Assembly (NCBI GenBank): GCA_017509065.1
Contig: JAFWQM010000009.1
Coordinates: forward strand, 62,001-126,000
DNA: 64,000 nt
DNA from: Clostridia bacterium
GTDB taxonomy: Bacteria > Bacillota_A > Clostridia > Christensenellales > Aristaeellaceae
Direction of reading: 5' to 3'
This document shows positions 53,034 through 62,570 of this stretch, piece after piece (within the stretch, counting starts at the first letter, position 1; the number at the start of each line of letters is the position of its first letter). Under the pieces are notes generated by a model. That model saw only the letters and a program-made list of their open reading frames with translations, was not told the DNA's origin and searched no databases. The translations under genes were made by a program, and so were the position numbers.

Positions 53034-54053
53034 TCACGGCAGTGTATCCAGGAACGCGGTTTTGATTTCCTCCAGCCGTTCATAATCCATGGCGTCGATA
53101 TAAAACCGCTCCAGTGCGTCATGGCGGGTTTTGGCCTGGGCCAGCGCTTCCACTGCCTGATTCCGCATCAGATCAAACGCGGCACGGTCAAAGGCCAGGC
53201 GCGACGCTTCCCGCCGCAGGATCTCTGCGTCGAATGCCGGGGTAAACACCGCCGCCTGCGGCACAACGGCGGTGGTGAAGCAAACGCTGCTGACGCGCAC
53301 ATGCGAAAGCTTTCCTGCTTCCAGCGGGTCATGGAACGCGTCGCGGCCGACACCCCGCCGTTCAGCCGCTTCCCAGACGGGCCGCAGCACGCTGTCCGCG
53401 TCAAAGCCCCACGGCGCGTCCAGGCAATATGCTGTCCCGCCCAGCGCCGCGTCCAATTGCTGCAGGACACCCTTCCACGTGATCGCCTGCGCGAAGGCAT
53501 GCGTTTCCTCGCCCGGTTCCGCGCTCGGCAGCAGCGACACCCATTCACGCCGCAGAATCCGCTTCTGCGCGTCCGGCAGCGCTGCGTCGTAAACCGCCGC
53601 CGCGTCGTCCCGAAGCGCTTTGGCCGCGCGCAGATAACGGTATGCCTGGGCGTAGCAGGCGGATATTTCTTTATTCAGCGCCGTGATTTCTTCCGCCTGT
53701 TCCGCAAGCGTTTCCTCGTCCAGGCACACGCCCAGGTTCAAAATGCCGTCTTTCGCTCCCGGTGCGATTGGATCGACCACGTGCGGCGCTGTGCCGTCCA
53801 GCACCAGGAAACCCGCCTCGGGTGCGAATACAGCGTCCAGGCTGTCCGGGTCGCCTGAGCAGTGGTAGTACCCCACAGCCGCCCCGCGTTTCTCGTACTG
53901 CTTCCCCACCTTTGCCATTAGCGTGCTTTTACCCACGCCCGGTCCGCCTTTCAGAATCACCGTGCGTTTTGCCTGCCGCCGCAAATCGTCAAAGAATCCC
54001 ACAAACCCAGCCGCCGTGTTGCCGCCCGGAAACAGATGCCAGGTTCTTGCCAT
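53034..54053 (-). CDS. P-loop ATPase of unknown role (PRK06851-like)
   Basis: A 339-residue protein with an N-terminal Walker A, ILKGGPGVGKSTLM (about 33-46), and FLVLDGTAPHVVDP near 82-95, which is characteristic of a little-studied clostridial ATPase family. The middle (about 120-230) is helical; the rest (SHVRVSSVCFTTAVVPQ) looks like a second, degenerate P-loop-like domain. Relatives usually lie near sporulation or stress genes, but no function is established. AGGGGGAAG precedes the ATG. Confidence 0.75.
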   Translation of the reverse strand: MARTWHLFPGGNTAAGFVGFFDDLRRQAKRTVILKGGPGVGKSTLMAKVGKQYEKRGAAVGYYHCSGDPDSLDAVFAPEAGFLVLDGTAPHVVDPIAPGAKDGILNLGVCLDEETLAEQAEEITALNKEISACYAQAYRYLRAAKALRDDAAAVYDAALPDAQKRILRREWVSLLPSAEPGEETHAFAQAITWKGVLQQLDAALGGTAYCLDAPWGFDADSVLRPVWEAAERRGVGRDAFHDPLEAGKLSHVRVSSVCFTTAVVPQAAVFTPAFDAEILRREASRLAFDRAAFDLMRNQAVEALAQAKTRHDALERFYIDAMDYERLEEIKTAFLDTLP

Positions 54054-54167
54054 TGCGCTTCCCCCTTTTTCCTGCTGTTGCTCTACCGTATGCGGATAGA
54101 GCGGAAAAGAGTACAGACAGGGGAGAGGAACTGAGAGATTACAATTCGGGTTACAAGTTTAGTAACA

Positions 54168-54535
54168 GAGGGTTACGCTGGAGGCTTTGCCTCCAGACCT
54201 CCACCAGGGCCCTGAGGCCCCTGGACCCGCGATAGCGGATGTTTGTTGGCTTGGAAAGCGTAATTTGTTCCCGCTGTTGCTTGAAAGAGAATAGCATGCT
54301 TTTGACGTTGTGCTTCTGGCCCGGCGGCGAAGCCGCCATCCCGGACGCTTTGCGTCCGGGGAAAGCCTGGGATTTTCCTGGCTTTCTTGGGCCAGAAGCC
54401 ACTAACTTCTGTAACCCTATATCGACTGGCGAAGGTGGTTGGATTTCTCCAATATAGTAGTTTCGCCTATTGGGATGCAAGGGATGAAATCCCTTGCCGC
54501 AGGTCTGGGCGCGCGTAGCGCCCAGCGTTCCTTGT
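54168..54535. repeat. Cluster of multi-hairpin extragenic elements
   Basis: Three structured blocks lie in the 613-nt gap before recD2: (a) GGAGGCTTTGCCTCC and CCAGGGCCCTGAGGCCCCTGG at 54180-54225; (b) 54312-54399, closed by the perfect ends GCTTCTGGCCC / GGGCCAGAAGC around three inner hairpins (GGCGGCGAAGCCGCC, CCCGGACGCTTTGCGTCCGGG, GAAAGCC..GGCTTTC); (c) CAAGGGATGAAATCCCTTG and GGGCGCGCGTAGCGCCC at 54479-54524. No gene with a binding site is visible. Confidence 0.75.
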
Positions 54536-54606
54536 GTTAGATGATCAATTGCTGAATGGTGACGCTGAAAGACGGACCGTAACGCTTTTCTCTCTGCTCC
54601 GCGCTC

Positions 54607-54635
54607 TTGCGCAATTGCCGCAAATCGGCTATAAT
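54607..54635 (+). promoter_or_regulatory. Promoter of recD2
   Basis: TTGCGC (54607-54612), 17-nt spacer, TATAAT (54630-54635), followed by the ribosome binding site AAGGGGGG before ATG 54667. Confidence 0.72.
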
Positions 54636-54666
54636 ACTGCCATAAACGGGAAGGGGGGTGCGTGCG

Positions 54667-56883
54667 ATGGCCTCAGAAGCAGCGGGAAACGGGCTGATTG
54701 AAGCTGTGATCGAGGATACCATTTTCCGCAATGAGGAAAACGGCTATTCCGTTGTGGAAGCGCGAATGGGCCGGGAAAAAATCACCGTCGTCGGCACGCT
54801 GCCCGCCCTCGCCGCCGGAGAGCAGGTGGCGCTTACCGGCGTATGGGTTGAGCATCCCCAGTACGGCAGGCAATGGAAAGCCGCGTCCTGCGAAATCCGT
54901 AAACCCACCACTTTGCTTGGCATCGAGCGCTATCTTTCCTCCGGGCTCATCCATGGCGTTGGGCCCTCCACCGCAAAGCTGCTGGTGCAGGAGTTTGGAA
55001 AGCATACCCTGGATGTGCTGTCCGACAGCCCCGAACGCCTCACCGAGGTGCCCGGGATCGGCAAAAAGCGCGCACAGCAGATCGCCAAATCCTTTCTGGA
55101 GCAATACGGCGCGCGGGAAGCCATGGTCTTTTTGCAGTCCTACGGCGTATCGCCCTCGCTTGCGGTCAAGATCAGCAAGCGATACGGAGCCGACGCACAG
55201 CAAAAAATCCGCGAGAACCCCTATCGGCTCATCGACGACATTGAGGGCGTGGGCTTTCTCACCGCCGACCGCATCGCCCTGTCGCTGGGTATCCCGCAGG
55301 ACAGCGAATACCGTCTGAAAGCGGGCATCAAATATGTCCTGCAGGAGGCGGCGAACGGCGAGGGACATACGTATCTGCCCCGTGACATCCTGCTGCAAAG
55401 AGCGGCGCAGGGCCTGCGCGTATCCGGTGAACTGCTGCTGCGTCCGCTGGACAGTCTGCTGTTCAGCCGCGAGATCATCGCCATGGACGTGGACGGCCGG
55501 GACGTGGCGCTGCTGAGCAATTATTTCTACGCGGAAAAGGAAATCGCCCGGTATCTGAAGCTGCTGATGAGCACGGCGCAGACAGCGATCCAGTCCGCAA
55601 TATTGGAAGAAATTCAGCATTTTGAGCGGGAGAACCACATCCAATTCAGCGAAAACCAGCGCCTGGCCGTGTCTGAGGCCGTAAGGCGCGGGGTCGTGGT
55701 CATTACCGGCGGGCCGGGAACGGGCAAAACGACGATCATCAACTGTATGCTTTCCCTGCTGGGCAGGGATGTGCTGCTGGCCGCGCCGACCGGGCGCGCC
55801 GCCAAACGCATGAGCGAAGCCACCGGCCATGAGGCAAAGACCCTCCACCGGTTATTGGAGTTCAACGGAGACGAAGGACATTTTTTGCGGGACGAACAGA
55901 ATCCCCTGGACTGCTCCTGCGTGATCGTGGACGAGATGAGCATGGTGGACGTGTTCCTGATGCGCAGCCTGCTGCGGGCGCTGAAACCGGGCACAAAGCT
56001 GATCATGGTGGGGGACGCCGATCAGCTGCCGTCCGTCGGCGCGGGAAACGTGCTGGGCGATATTTTGAAAAGCGGGGTCATTCCATCCGTGCGTCTCACC
56101 GACATTTTCCGACAGAGCGAACAAAGCCTGATCGTGATGAACGCCCACCGCATCAACCACGGAGAACCGCCGGTGCTGAACCAGAAGGGCAGCGACTTTT
56201 TCTTTGAGCGCCGTCCGCAGGCCGAAGCCGCTGCGGAAGCCATCGTGGGGCTGTGCACCCACCGCCTGCCCGCATTCCTGCGCACGGATGACCCCGCGCG
56301 GGATATCCAGGTGCTGTCTCCGACCAAGAAAGCCGGGGCGGGGGTGTACCAGCTCAACAGTATGCTCCAGGCGGCCCTGAACCCACCCGCGCCGCGGAAG
56401 CCGGAAATCCGCTACGGAGAGACCTCCTTCCGCCTGGGCGATAAGGTGATGCATGTGAAGAACAATTACCAGCTCGCCTGGAAAACCGACGACGGAGTAG
56501 AGGGCGAGGGCGTATTCAACGGCGACGTGGGCTTCGTCACGCATGTGGATACCGAGGACAGGATCCTGACCGTCCGCTACGACGACGAGCGGACAGTGGA
56601 ATACGATTATCAGCAGCTGGAAGAACTCGAACTGGCCTACTGCCTGTCCGTGCACAAGAGCCAGGGCAGCGAATTCCCCTGCGTTGTGATGCCCGTGGTG
56701 GGCGGACCGCCGCGGCTTCTGACCCGCAATCTGTTTTATACAGCCCTCACCCGCGCCCGGAAGCTGGTCGTGCTTGTAGGCCGGGAGGACGCAATCGCCG
56801 CCATGGTGCGCAACAACCATATCGCGGCCAGATTCACCACCCTCGGGCAGAGGCTGGCGGAGGAAATTGGAGTGAGGAGTTAG
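54667..56883 (+). CDS. ATP-dependent 5'-3' DNA helicase RecD2
   Basis: A 738-residue RecD2-type helicase. The N-terminal region has an OB-like part and helix-hairpin-helix units (about 85-200), then SF1B helicase motifs: I GGPGTGKTT near 348, Ia LLAAPTGRAAKRM, II CVIVDEMSMVD, III MVGDADQLPSVGAGNV, V/VI SVHKSQGSEFPCV and LFYTALTRARKLVVLV. RecD2 works without RecBC in DNA repair. ATG 54667 is chosen for the AAGGGGGG spacing; GTG 54658 is less likely. The end (GVRS) runs into a GAGTTAG repeat. Confidence 0.95.
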   Translation: MASEAAGNGLIEAVIEDTIFRNEENGYSVVEARMGREKITVVGTLPALAAGEQVALTGVWVEHPQYGRQWKAASCEIRKPTTLLGIERYLSSGLIHGVGPSTAKLLVQEFGKHTLDVLSDSPERLTEVPGIGKKRAQQIAKSFLEQYGAREAMVFLQSYGVSPSLAVKISKRYGADAQQKIRENPYRLIDDIEGVGFLTADRIALSLGIPQDSEYRLKAGIKYVLQEAANGEGHTYLPRDILLQRAAQGLRVSGELLLRPLDSLLFSREIIAMDVDGRDVALLSNYFYAEKEIARYLKLLMSTAQTAIQSAILEEIQHFERENHIQFSENQRLAVSEAVRRGVVVITGGPGTGKTTIINCMLSLLGRDVLLAAPTGRAAKRMSEATGHEAKTLHRLLEFNGDEGHFLRDEQNPLDCSCVIVDEMSMVDVFLMRSLLRALKPGTKLIMVGDADQLPSVGAGNVLGDILKSGVIPSVRLTDIFRQSEQSLIVMNAHRINHGEPPVLNQKGSDFFFERRPQAEAAAEAIVGLCTHRLPAFLRTDDPARDIQVLSPTKKAGAGVYQLNSMLQAALNPPAPRKPEIRYGETSFRLGDKVMHVKNNYQLAWKTDDGVEGEGVFNGDVGFVTHVDTEDRILTVRYDDERTVEYDYQQLEELELAYCLSVHKSQGSEFPCVVMPVVGGPPRLLTRNLFYTALTRARKLVVLVGREDAIAAMVRNNHIAARFTTLGQRLAEEIGVRS

Positions 56884-56984
56884 AAGTTTTATAATGCTTT
56901 GAAGAAGGTAATACAGGCTTTCTTCCAATGGTTCGACTATATAAAACTCCTCACTCCTCACTCATCACTCCTAACTCCTAACTG
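56868..56984. repeat. ACTCCTA / GAGTTAG seven-base repeat after recD2
   Basis: GGAGTGAGGAGTTAGAAGTTTTAT at the recD2 end is inverted by ATAAAACTCCTCACTCC, followed by CTCACTCATCACTCCTAACTCCTAACTG. The block forms an imperfect hairpin over the recD2 stop and may stop transcription. It is a different sequence but the same style as the blocks at 9818 and 48068. Confidence 0.7.
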
Positions 56985-57018
56985 AAACAAACGCTATCAT
57001 TTTCCAGGAGGACGAAAA

Positions 57019-58206
57019 GTGCTTCGCATCGGACAATTTACCGACACATTTCTCCCCGTCGTGGACGGGGTGGGCCGGGTCGCGCTTGCCTATTCGGAAA
57101 CCCTGTGCAAACTGGGCCACCAGGTAACGGTGGTGACGCCGATGTACGATACCGGCTATCGGGGCGGCTACCCCTTTGAGCTGGTGGATTTCACCGCCCG
57201 CAAGGTGCCGGGCATGAAACAGTACAAAGCCGGGGAAGCGCCCTGGGACCCGCATTACCGCAAGCGGATGCGCATGATCCCGCTGGACATCGTGCACGCG
57301 CACAGCCCTTTTACCGCGGGCAGCGAGGCCCTACGTCTGGCGGTGCTGCGGAAGATCCCGCTGGTGGCCACGTTCCATTCCAAGTTTTACGACGACTTTC
57401 TGAAGGTCACCAAGTCCGAAACGCTTGCGAAGGCGGGGGTCAAATTCGTGGTGGATTTTTTCAACCGCTGCGACGAGGTGTGGGCTGTGGGCCAGAACCC
57501 TGCCGACGTGCTGCATGAATACGGCTATGAAGGCGATATTCAGGTGATGCCGAACGGCGTATCATTCCGCAGCGTCGATCCGAAAGCGGTGGAGGAAGTC
57601 AACCGCCGCTGGGGCCTGAAAAAAGAACCGCTGCTGCTGTTCGTGGGCCAGATGAACTGGAAAAAGAATATCCTGACGGTGCTGGAGGCCTGCGCCGTCC
57701 TGAAAGCCCAGGGAAAGAAATTTCATCTCATTCTGGCAGGACAGGGCTCGGACATGCGCGAGATCGAGCGCAAAATCAGCGACCTGAACCTGCGCGACCG
57801 CACGCACCTGGCGGGCCACATCACGGACATGCAATTGCTGGACGGCCTGTACAGCCGCGCGTCACTGTTCTGCTTCCCTTCGCTCTATGACGCTGCGCCT
57901 ATGGTGGTGCGCGAAGCCGCCGTGATGGGCACGCCCTCCGTGATGGTGCGCGGCAGCACGGCTGCCGAAATCATCCGCGATGGGGAAAACGGCTTTCTGT
58001 GTGAAAACGCCGCGCTCGACCTTGCGCGGGTCATCGCCGACGCCCTGAGCGACCAGGGACGGCTGCGGGCGGTGAGCCAAAACGCCCGGGAAACCATTCC
58101 CGTTCCCTGGGACGGCATCATGGAAAAGGCCGTGGAGCGCTATACGCGCCTCATCGCGCTGGGCAAGGAAGGAAAACTGAACAGGAAATATATGCGGGTC
58201 ATTTAG
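57019..58206 (+). CDS. GT4-family glycosyltransferase
   Basis: A 395-residue GT-B transferase: N-terminal IGQFTDTFLPVVDGVGRVALAYSE, the Rossmann region with HAHSPFTAGSEALRLA, and the C-terminal FVGQMNWKKNI, LAGHITDMQLLDGLYSRA and FPSLYDAAPMVVREAAVMG (the E-x7-E type nucleotide-sugar site). It resembles alpha-mono- or diglucosyldiacylglycerol synthases, so a membrane glycolipid or a lipid-linked glycan is plausible. GTG start with GGAGGA upstream. First gene of a five-gene glycan cluster. Confidence 0.9.
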   Translation: MLRIGQFTDTFLPVVDGVGRVALAYSETLCKLGHQVTVVTPMYDTGYRGGYPFELVDFTARKVPGMKQYKAGEAPWDPHYRKRMRMIPLDIVHAHSPFTAGSEALRLAVLRKIPLVATFHSKFYDDFLKVTKSETLAKAGVKFVVDFFNRCDEVWAVGQNPADVLHEYGYEGDIQVMPNGVSFRSVDPKAVEEVNRRWGLKKEPLLLFVGQMNWKKNILTVLEACAVLKAQGKKFHLILAGQGSDMREIERKISDLNLRDRTHLAGHITDMQLLDGLYSRASLFCFPSLYDAAPMVVREAAVMGTPSVMVRGSTAAEIIRDGENGFLCENAALDLARVIADALSDQGRLRAVSQNARETIPVPWDGIMEKAVERYTRLIALGKEGKLNRKYMRVI

Positions 58207-58260
58207 GATGCTGATAAGATGAAAACTCTTTCCGGCCAGGCCGGGTCAGGGAATAATGGA

Positions 58261-58983
58261 ATGAACATCAAAATCGTGGTAGCCACGCACAAAGCGTATC
58301 CAATGCCGGATGAACCGATGTATCTGCCCGTGCAGGCAGGGGCCGCATGCCATGACTGTCTTAAGTATCAGGGCGACGACGCGGGGGAAAGCATCAGCGA
58401 AAAAAATGGCGTCTACTGTGAACTGACGGCGCTGTACTGGGCCTGGAAAAACCTGGACGCGGACGCTGTGGGCCTGTGCCATTACCGGCGTTATTTCCGG
58501 GAACCTGGCAAAAACGAACCGCTGCGGGAAGAGACGCTTCAAAAGCTGCTTGCGGAAACGCCGGTGATCCTGCCGGTCAAGCGGAATTATTTCATTGAAA
58601 CGGGGGAGAGCCAGTTCGTCCACGCGCATGGCCGGGAAAGCCTGGACGCCCTGCGCGGCGCGCTGAAAGCGGTCTGTCCAGCTTATCTCCCAGCCTTTGA
58701 CCGCAGTATGGGAAGAGCATCCGGGCACCGGTTCAACATGATGATCATGCGACGAAAGGAATTTGACGCCTACTGCGGCTGGCTGTTCGGCGTTCTGTTT
58801 GAAACGGAAAAACGCCTGGGCAAACCAGCGCCGCGCATGATGGGCTATCTGGCGGAAAGGCTGATGGATGCCTGGATCGAAACTGAGAATATTCGTTACC
58901 GGGAGCTTCGGGTGTACCACACGGAAAAGGAAAACTGGCTGCTGAAAGGCGGCCGCTTTCTGCTTCGAAAAATACGGGGATGA
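58261..58983 (+). CDS. DUF4422-type glycosyltransferase
   Basis: A 240-residue protein with the DUF4422 opening IKIVVATHKAYPMPDEPMYLPVQAG and ENGVYCELTALYWAWKNL, LCHYRRYF and GHRFNMMIMRRKEFDAYC, all family hallmarks of capsule and exopolysaccharide glycosyltransferases (LgtF-like). Start taken as ATG 58261, where the family normally begins (AGGGAATAATGGA upstream); ATG 58219 would add 14 residues. Directly followed (1-nt gap) by the flippase. Confidence 0.85.
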   Translation: MNIKIVVATHKAYPMPDEPMYLPVQAGAACHDCLKYQGDDAGESISEKNGVYCELTALYWAWKNLDADAVGLCHYRRYFREPGKNEPLREETLQKLLAETPVILPVKRNYFIETGESQFVHAHGRESLDALRGALKAVCPAYLPAFDRSMGRASGHRFNMMIMRRKEFDAYCGWLFGVLFETEKRLGKPAPRMMGYLAERLMDAWIETENIRYRELRVYHTEKENWLLKGGRFLLRKIRG

Positions 58984-58984
58984 A

Positions 58985-60442
58985 ATGAAACAGATTTCCA
59001 TCAAGAAAAACTTCATCATGAACGTTCTCGTTTCGCTGTCCAACGCGCTGTTCCCGTTGGTCACGTACCTGTACGCCGCGCGTATCCTGCTGCCGGAAGG
59101 CATGGGAAAGTATACGTTCGCCGCGTCGCTGATCGCGTGGTTTTCCATGTTTGCGCAGCTGGGCATCCCGGAATACGGCGTGCGGGCGGCGGCGAAGGCG
59201 CGTGACAGCCGGGTGGAGCTGACGCGGACGGCGCACGAACTGATCATGATCAACCTGATCATGAACGCCGCCGTATACCTGGCCTTTTTTCTGGCATTGG
59301 CCGTGGTGCCAAGGCTCCAGGAAGAAAAGAAGCTTTACATCCTCATGAGCGTGACCATCCTGCTGACCTCTCTGGGCATGGAATGGCTGTACAAGGGCCT
59401 GGAGCGCTACGGCTACATTGCCGTCCGGACACTGATCTGTAAAGCGGCGGCGCTCACGATGGTGTTCCTGCTGGTGAAAGAACAAAAGGATTATGTGGTT
59501 TACGGCGTGCTGTCCATCGCCGCCGCTTCCGCGTCCAATATCCTGAATCTGGTGTTCGCCCAGAAATATATCGGATTCCGGCCTGTCGGCGGATATAACC
59601 TGCTTCGCCATATGAAGCCGGTGCTGGTCTTTTTCGCGATGGCTTGCGCCACGACGGTGTATACGAACCTGGACGTGCTGATGCTGGGCTTCATGCGCAG
59701 CGAAGCGGACGTCGGGATTTACAATGCCTCGGTGCGGGTGAAATCCCTGCTGGTCAGCGTGATCACAGCGCTTGGCACGGTGATGCTGCCGCGGGCGGTT
59801 TATTACGTTCATCACGGACGGATGGAAGACTTTCAGAGTATGAGCCGCAAAGCCCTGCACTTCGTTTTCCTGGCGGCCTTGCCCTGCCTGGTGTTTTTTT
59901 CCCTGTTTGCCGGGCCCACCATCAATCTGCTGTCCGGGCCGAAATTCCTGGCGGCTGTGCGCCCGATGCGCGCGTTGATGCCGACGCTGCTTTTGATCGG
60001 CGTCACCAACATCCTGGGGCTTGAAATCATGGTGCCGACCGATCGGGAGAGGTATGTGCTGTATTCCGTGGTCACCGGAGCGCTGGTCGATCTGATTCTG
60101 AACGCGATACTCATTCCGAAATATGCGGCGACAGGCGCTGCGTTCAGCACGCTGGTGGCGGAAGCGTGTGTGCTTTTGATGCAGCTTTGGTTCCTGCGAA
60201 AAGAAGCGCGGCAGATGTTTTCTGAGATTTCTTACGGACGGATTCTCCTGGCTCTGGTTCCCGCCGTGCTTATGTCCTTCTGGATCACGGGGCTCCACTG
60301 GAACGGCTTTATCACGCTCGCGCTCGCTGCCGCGCTGTTTTTCAGCGCGTACGGCGGAACGCTGCTGTTCATCCGCGAACCCATGGCGCTTTCGCTGGCC
60401 GGATTCGTTGGGAAGATGCTGAAGAAATGGAAGAGGATATGA
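58985..60442 (+). CDS. Wzx-type polysaccharide flippase
   Basis: A 485-residue MATE-like membrane protein with about 14 hydrophobic helices: FIMNVLVSLSNALFPLVTYLYAARIL (opening), NLLRHMKPVLVFFAMACATTVYTNLDVLMLG near 200-230 and others. Wzx proteins turn lipid-linked repeat units across the membrane. The neighbours are glycosyltransferases on both sides, as in a capsule or exopolysaccharide gene set, but no polymerase (Wzy) is present in the window. Its last codons overlap the next start. Confidence 0.92.
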   Translation: MKQISIKKNFIMNVLVSLSNALFPLVTYLYAARILLPEGMGKYTFAASLIAWFSMFAQLGIPEYGVRAAAKARDSRVELTRTAHELIMINLIMNAAVYLAFFLALAVVPRLQEEKKLYILMSVTILLTSLGMEWLYKGLERYGYIAVRTLICKAAALTMVFLLVKEQKDYVVYGVLSIAAASASNILNLVFAQKYIGFRPVGGYNLLRHMKPVLVFFAMACATTVYTNLDVLMLGFMRSEADVGIYNASVRVKSLLVSVITALGTVMLPRAVYYVHHGRMEDFQSMSRKALHFVFLAALPCLVFFSLFAGPTINLLSGPKFLAAVRPMRALMPTLLLIGVTNILGLEIMVPTDRERYVLYSVVTGALVDLILNAILIPKYAATGAAFSTLVAEACVLLMQLWFLRKEARQMFSEISYGRILLALVPAVLMSFWITGLHWNGFITLALAAALFFSAYGGTLLFIREPMALSLAGFVGKMLKKWKRI

Positions 60443-61419
60443 CGCAGGAAAAGAAAACGCTGATTTCGGTGATCGTGCCGGTGTACCGGGTGGAAGCGTA
60501 CCTGGAAAAGTGCGTGCAGTCCATCCTGGCGCAGGATATGGAGGACTTTGAGCTGATCCTGGTGGACGACGGTTCGCCGGACGGCTGCGGCGAAATCTGC
60601 CGGCGTTTTGCTGAAAAGGACGGGCGAGTCCGCTGCATCCGCAAGAAAAACGGCGGCCTGTCGGACGCGCGCAACGCAGGTATCGGCGCGGCGCGCGGGG
60701 AATATCTGTCCTTCATTGACGCGGACGATTATGTGGAAAAAACGTATCTGAGCTTCCTGCTGTCCCTCATTCGCGCCGTGCCCGGCTGCAAGGTGAGTCA
60801 GGCCAACCACTTTGTGGAACGCAACGGGAAAAGCCGCCCGGAGTATTCGCTGGAAGACAGGGCCGTGTTTTCCGCTCATGACGCCTTTGAAGCGGTGCTG
60901 TACCATGACCGCGTGGACGTGAGCGGGTGGGGGAAGCTTTATCACCGTTCCGTGTTTGATACCCTGCGCTATCCCAAGGGCAGGCTGTACGAGGACACTT
61001 GTATTTTCGGGGACATCCTGCTCAGCACGGATGTATACGTCTATGGCGGCCGGCCGCAATACCATTATGTGCAGCGGGAAAACTCCATTGTAAACAAGAG
61101 GTTTTCCGAAAACACCATGCAGTTCGTCGAAGCCGTGGAACGGCTGACGGATACTGCGCTGCGGGCGTACCCCGATCTAAAGCAGGCGTGTCTTCGCCGC
61201 ATGACCCATGCGCGGCTGAGCGTGCTCAGGTACATGGAGCACTGTCCGCCGGAATACTGTTCCCTGCGGGATGAATTTAGGAAAAGCGTGCTTCGCGACG
61301 CCCCGGCGGTGTGCGCGGACGCGCGCGCGCCAAAGCGCGACAAGCTGGCGATGCGGCTGCTGCAACTTGGGTATTTCCCGTTTTATAAAACCTGGAATCT
61401 GTACAGCAGGGTGCGCTGA
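60427..61419 (+). CDS. GT2-family glycosyltransferase (first)
   Basis: A 330-residue GT-A enzyme: ISVIVPVYRVEAYLEKCVQSIL, DDGSPDGCGEICRRFA, KNGGLSDARNAGIGAARGEYLSFIDADDYVE (the DxD-like nucleotide/metal site is DADD), and RLYEDTCIFGDIL. Likely adds a sugar to a lipid carrier in the flippase-dependent pathway. Start at ATG 60427 overlaps the flippase by 16 bases; ATG 60439 is possible. Confidence 0.9.
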   Translation: MEEDMTQEKKTLISVIVPVYRVEAYLEKCVQSILAQDMEDFELILVDDGSPDGCGEICRRFAEKDGRVRCIRKKNGGLSDARNAGIGAARGEYLSFIDADDYVEKTYLSFLLSLIRAVPGCKVSQANHFVERNGKSRPEYSLEDRAVFSAHDAFEAVLYHDRVDVSGWGKLYHRSVFDTLRYPKGRLYEDTCIFGDILLSTDVYVYGGRPQYHYVQRENSIVNKRFSENTMQFVEAVERLTDTALRAYPDLKQACLRRMTHARLSVLRYMEHCPPEYCSLRDEFRKSVLRDAPAVCADARAPKRDKLAMRLLQLGYFPFYKTWNLYSRVR

Positions 61420-61441
61420 ATAACGGAAAGCGGGGGAGACG

Positions 61442-62434
61442 GTGAACGGCAAGCTATTGACGGTTTCGATCGCCGCGTACAACGTGGAAGCGTTCATTGA
61501 GCGCGCGCTGGATTCCGTATGCGTTGAGAGCGTGATCGACAGGCTGGAAATCTTCGTGGTGGACGATGGCGGAACGGACGGAACGATGCGGATCGCGCAG
61601 CGGTTCGCCGACCGGTATCCGGCGTCCGTATTTCCCGTGCACAAGGAAAACGGCGGCTACGGCTCTACGGTCAATTACAGCCTTGCCCACGCTGCGGGCA
61701 CGTTTTTTAAGCTGCTGGACGGCGACGACTGGTTCGATTCCGAAGGGCTGATCAGGCTGCTGGAAGCGCTGGAAAAGACCGACGCGGATATCGTCATGAC
61801 AAATTACAGAACCGGCCCCGAACCGGAGCGCATGACCGTCCGCGACTATTATGCCGAGGAGGGCGGCGGTGTTAAGGATTTATCCCGGTTTACCGCAAAA
61901 AGCGATTTCGGCATGTGGGCCATGACATTCCGCACGAAGGTGCTCAGGGACTGCAAACTATGGCTTCCTGAGCGCGTTCTCTACACCGACGCGCTGGTGG
62001 TAGCTTATCCTTTGGCAGTAGCGAAAACGATGCAGTACTTCGATTTTTGCGTGTACTGCTACCGCGTCGGCCAGGACGGGCAGAGCATGTCCAGGCAGTC
62101 CATTGCAAAGCATTATCAGGATATGGTCAGCCTGGACATCCGCCTCGCGGAGTACTGCGCCGGGCAGAAGCAAAATCCGAATTATCCGCTGATCCGAAAG
62201 CGGGTCAGCGAGTACCACGCGGGCACCGTCCATTTTATGCTGCTCCTGTCCATCTGCCGAAAAAGCCTGCGTGAAATTAAGGAGCTGGACAAAAAAATCC
62301 ACTCCATATCCGAGGATACTTACCGCTTCGCCGAAAACGCCGGGCATACCGGCACCCTGCTTCGCGTCATGCGTAGAACAGGATATCTTCCGTATTGGGG
62401 CATGGTCTTTTTTCAAAACAAGTTGAAATACTGA
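61442..62434 (+). CDS. GT2-family glycosyltransferase (second)
   Basis: A 330-residue GT-A enzyme: LLTVSIAAYNVEAFIERALDSV, DDGGTDGTMRIAQRFA, KENGGYGSTVNYSLAHAAGTFFKLLDGDDWFD (DGDD site). It resembles capsule glycosyltransferases but keeps a distinct C-terminal half (CVYCYRVGQDGQSMSRQSI). GTG start with GGGGGAGA upstream. Last gene of the cluster; a terminator follows. Confidence 0.88.
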   Translation: MNGKLLTVSIAAYNVEAFIERALDSVCVESVIDRLEIFVVDDGGTDGTMRIAQRFADRYPASVFPVHKENGGYGSTVNYSLAHAAGTFFKLLDGDDWFDSEGLIRLLEALEKTDADIVMTNYRTGPEPERMTVRDYYAEEGGGVKDLSRFTAKSDFGMWAMTFRTKVLRDCKLWLPERVLYTDALVVAYPLAVAKTMQYFDFCVYCYRVGQDGQSMSRQSIAKHYQDMVSLDIRLAEYCAGQKQNPNYPLIRKRVSEYHAGTVHFMLLLSICRKSLREIKELDKKIHSISEDTYRFAENAGHTGTLLRVMRRTGYLPYWGMVFFQNKLKY

Positions 62435-62468
62435 CGGCTCGCGTACGACGGGAGAGTTTTAAGAAATA

Positions 62469-62511
62469 GCGCGGAATCTCAACCAAACCGGTTGAATTCC
62501 GCGCCGTTTTT
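62469..62511 (+). terminator. Terminator of the glycan cluster
   Basis: GCGCGGAAT / ATTCCGCGC with an inner TCAACC / GGTTGA stem, followed by CGTTTTTGT on the plus strand. Confidence 0.82.
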
Positions 62512-62570
62512 GTATGGATAAAGCATATTGATACAAGCCTTTGGCTGATAAGCATATTTGCTTCAATCGC

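Noticed and set aside
54060..54480. Possible tRNA or small stable RNA in the hairpin-rich spacer
   Set aside because: The hairpins do not give tRNA arms, a TTC-type T loop or a CCA end; treated as extragenic repeats instead.
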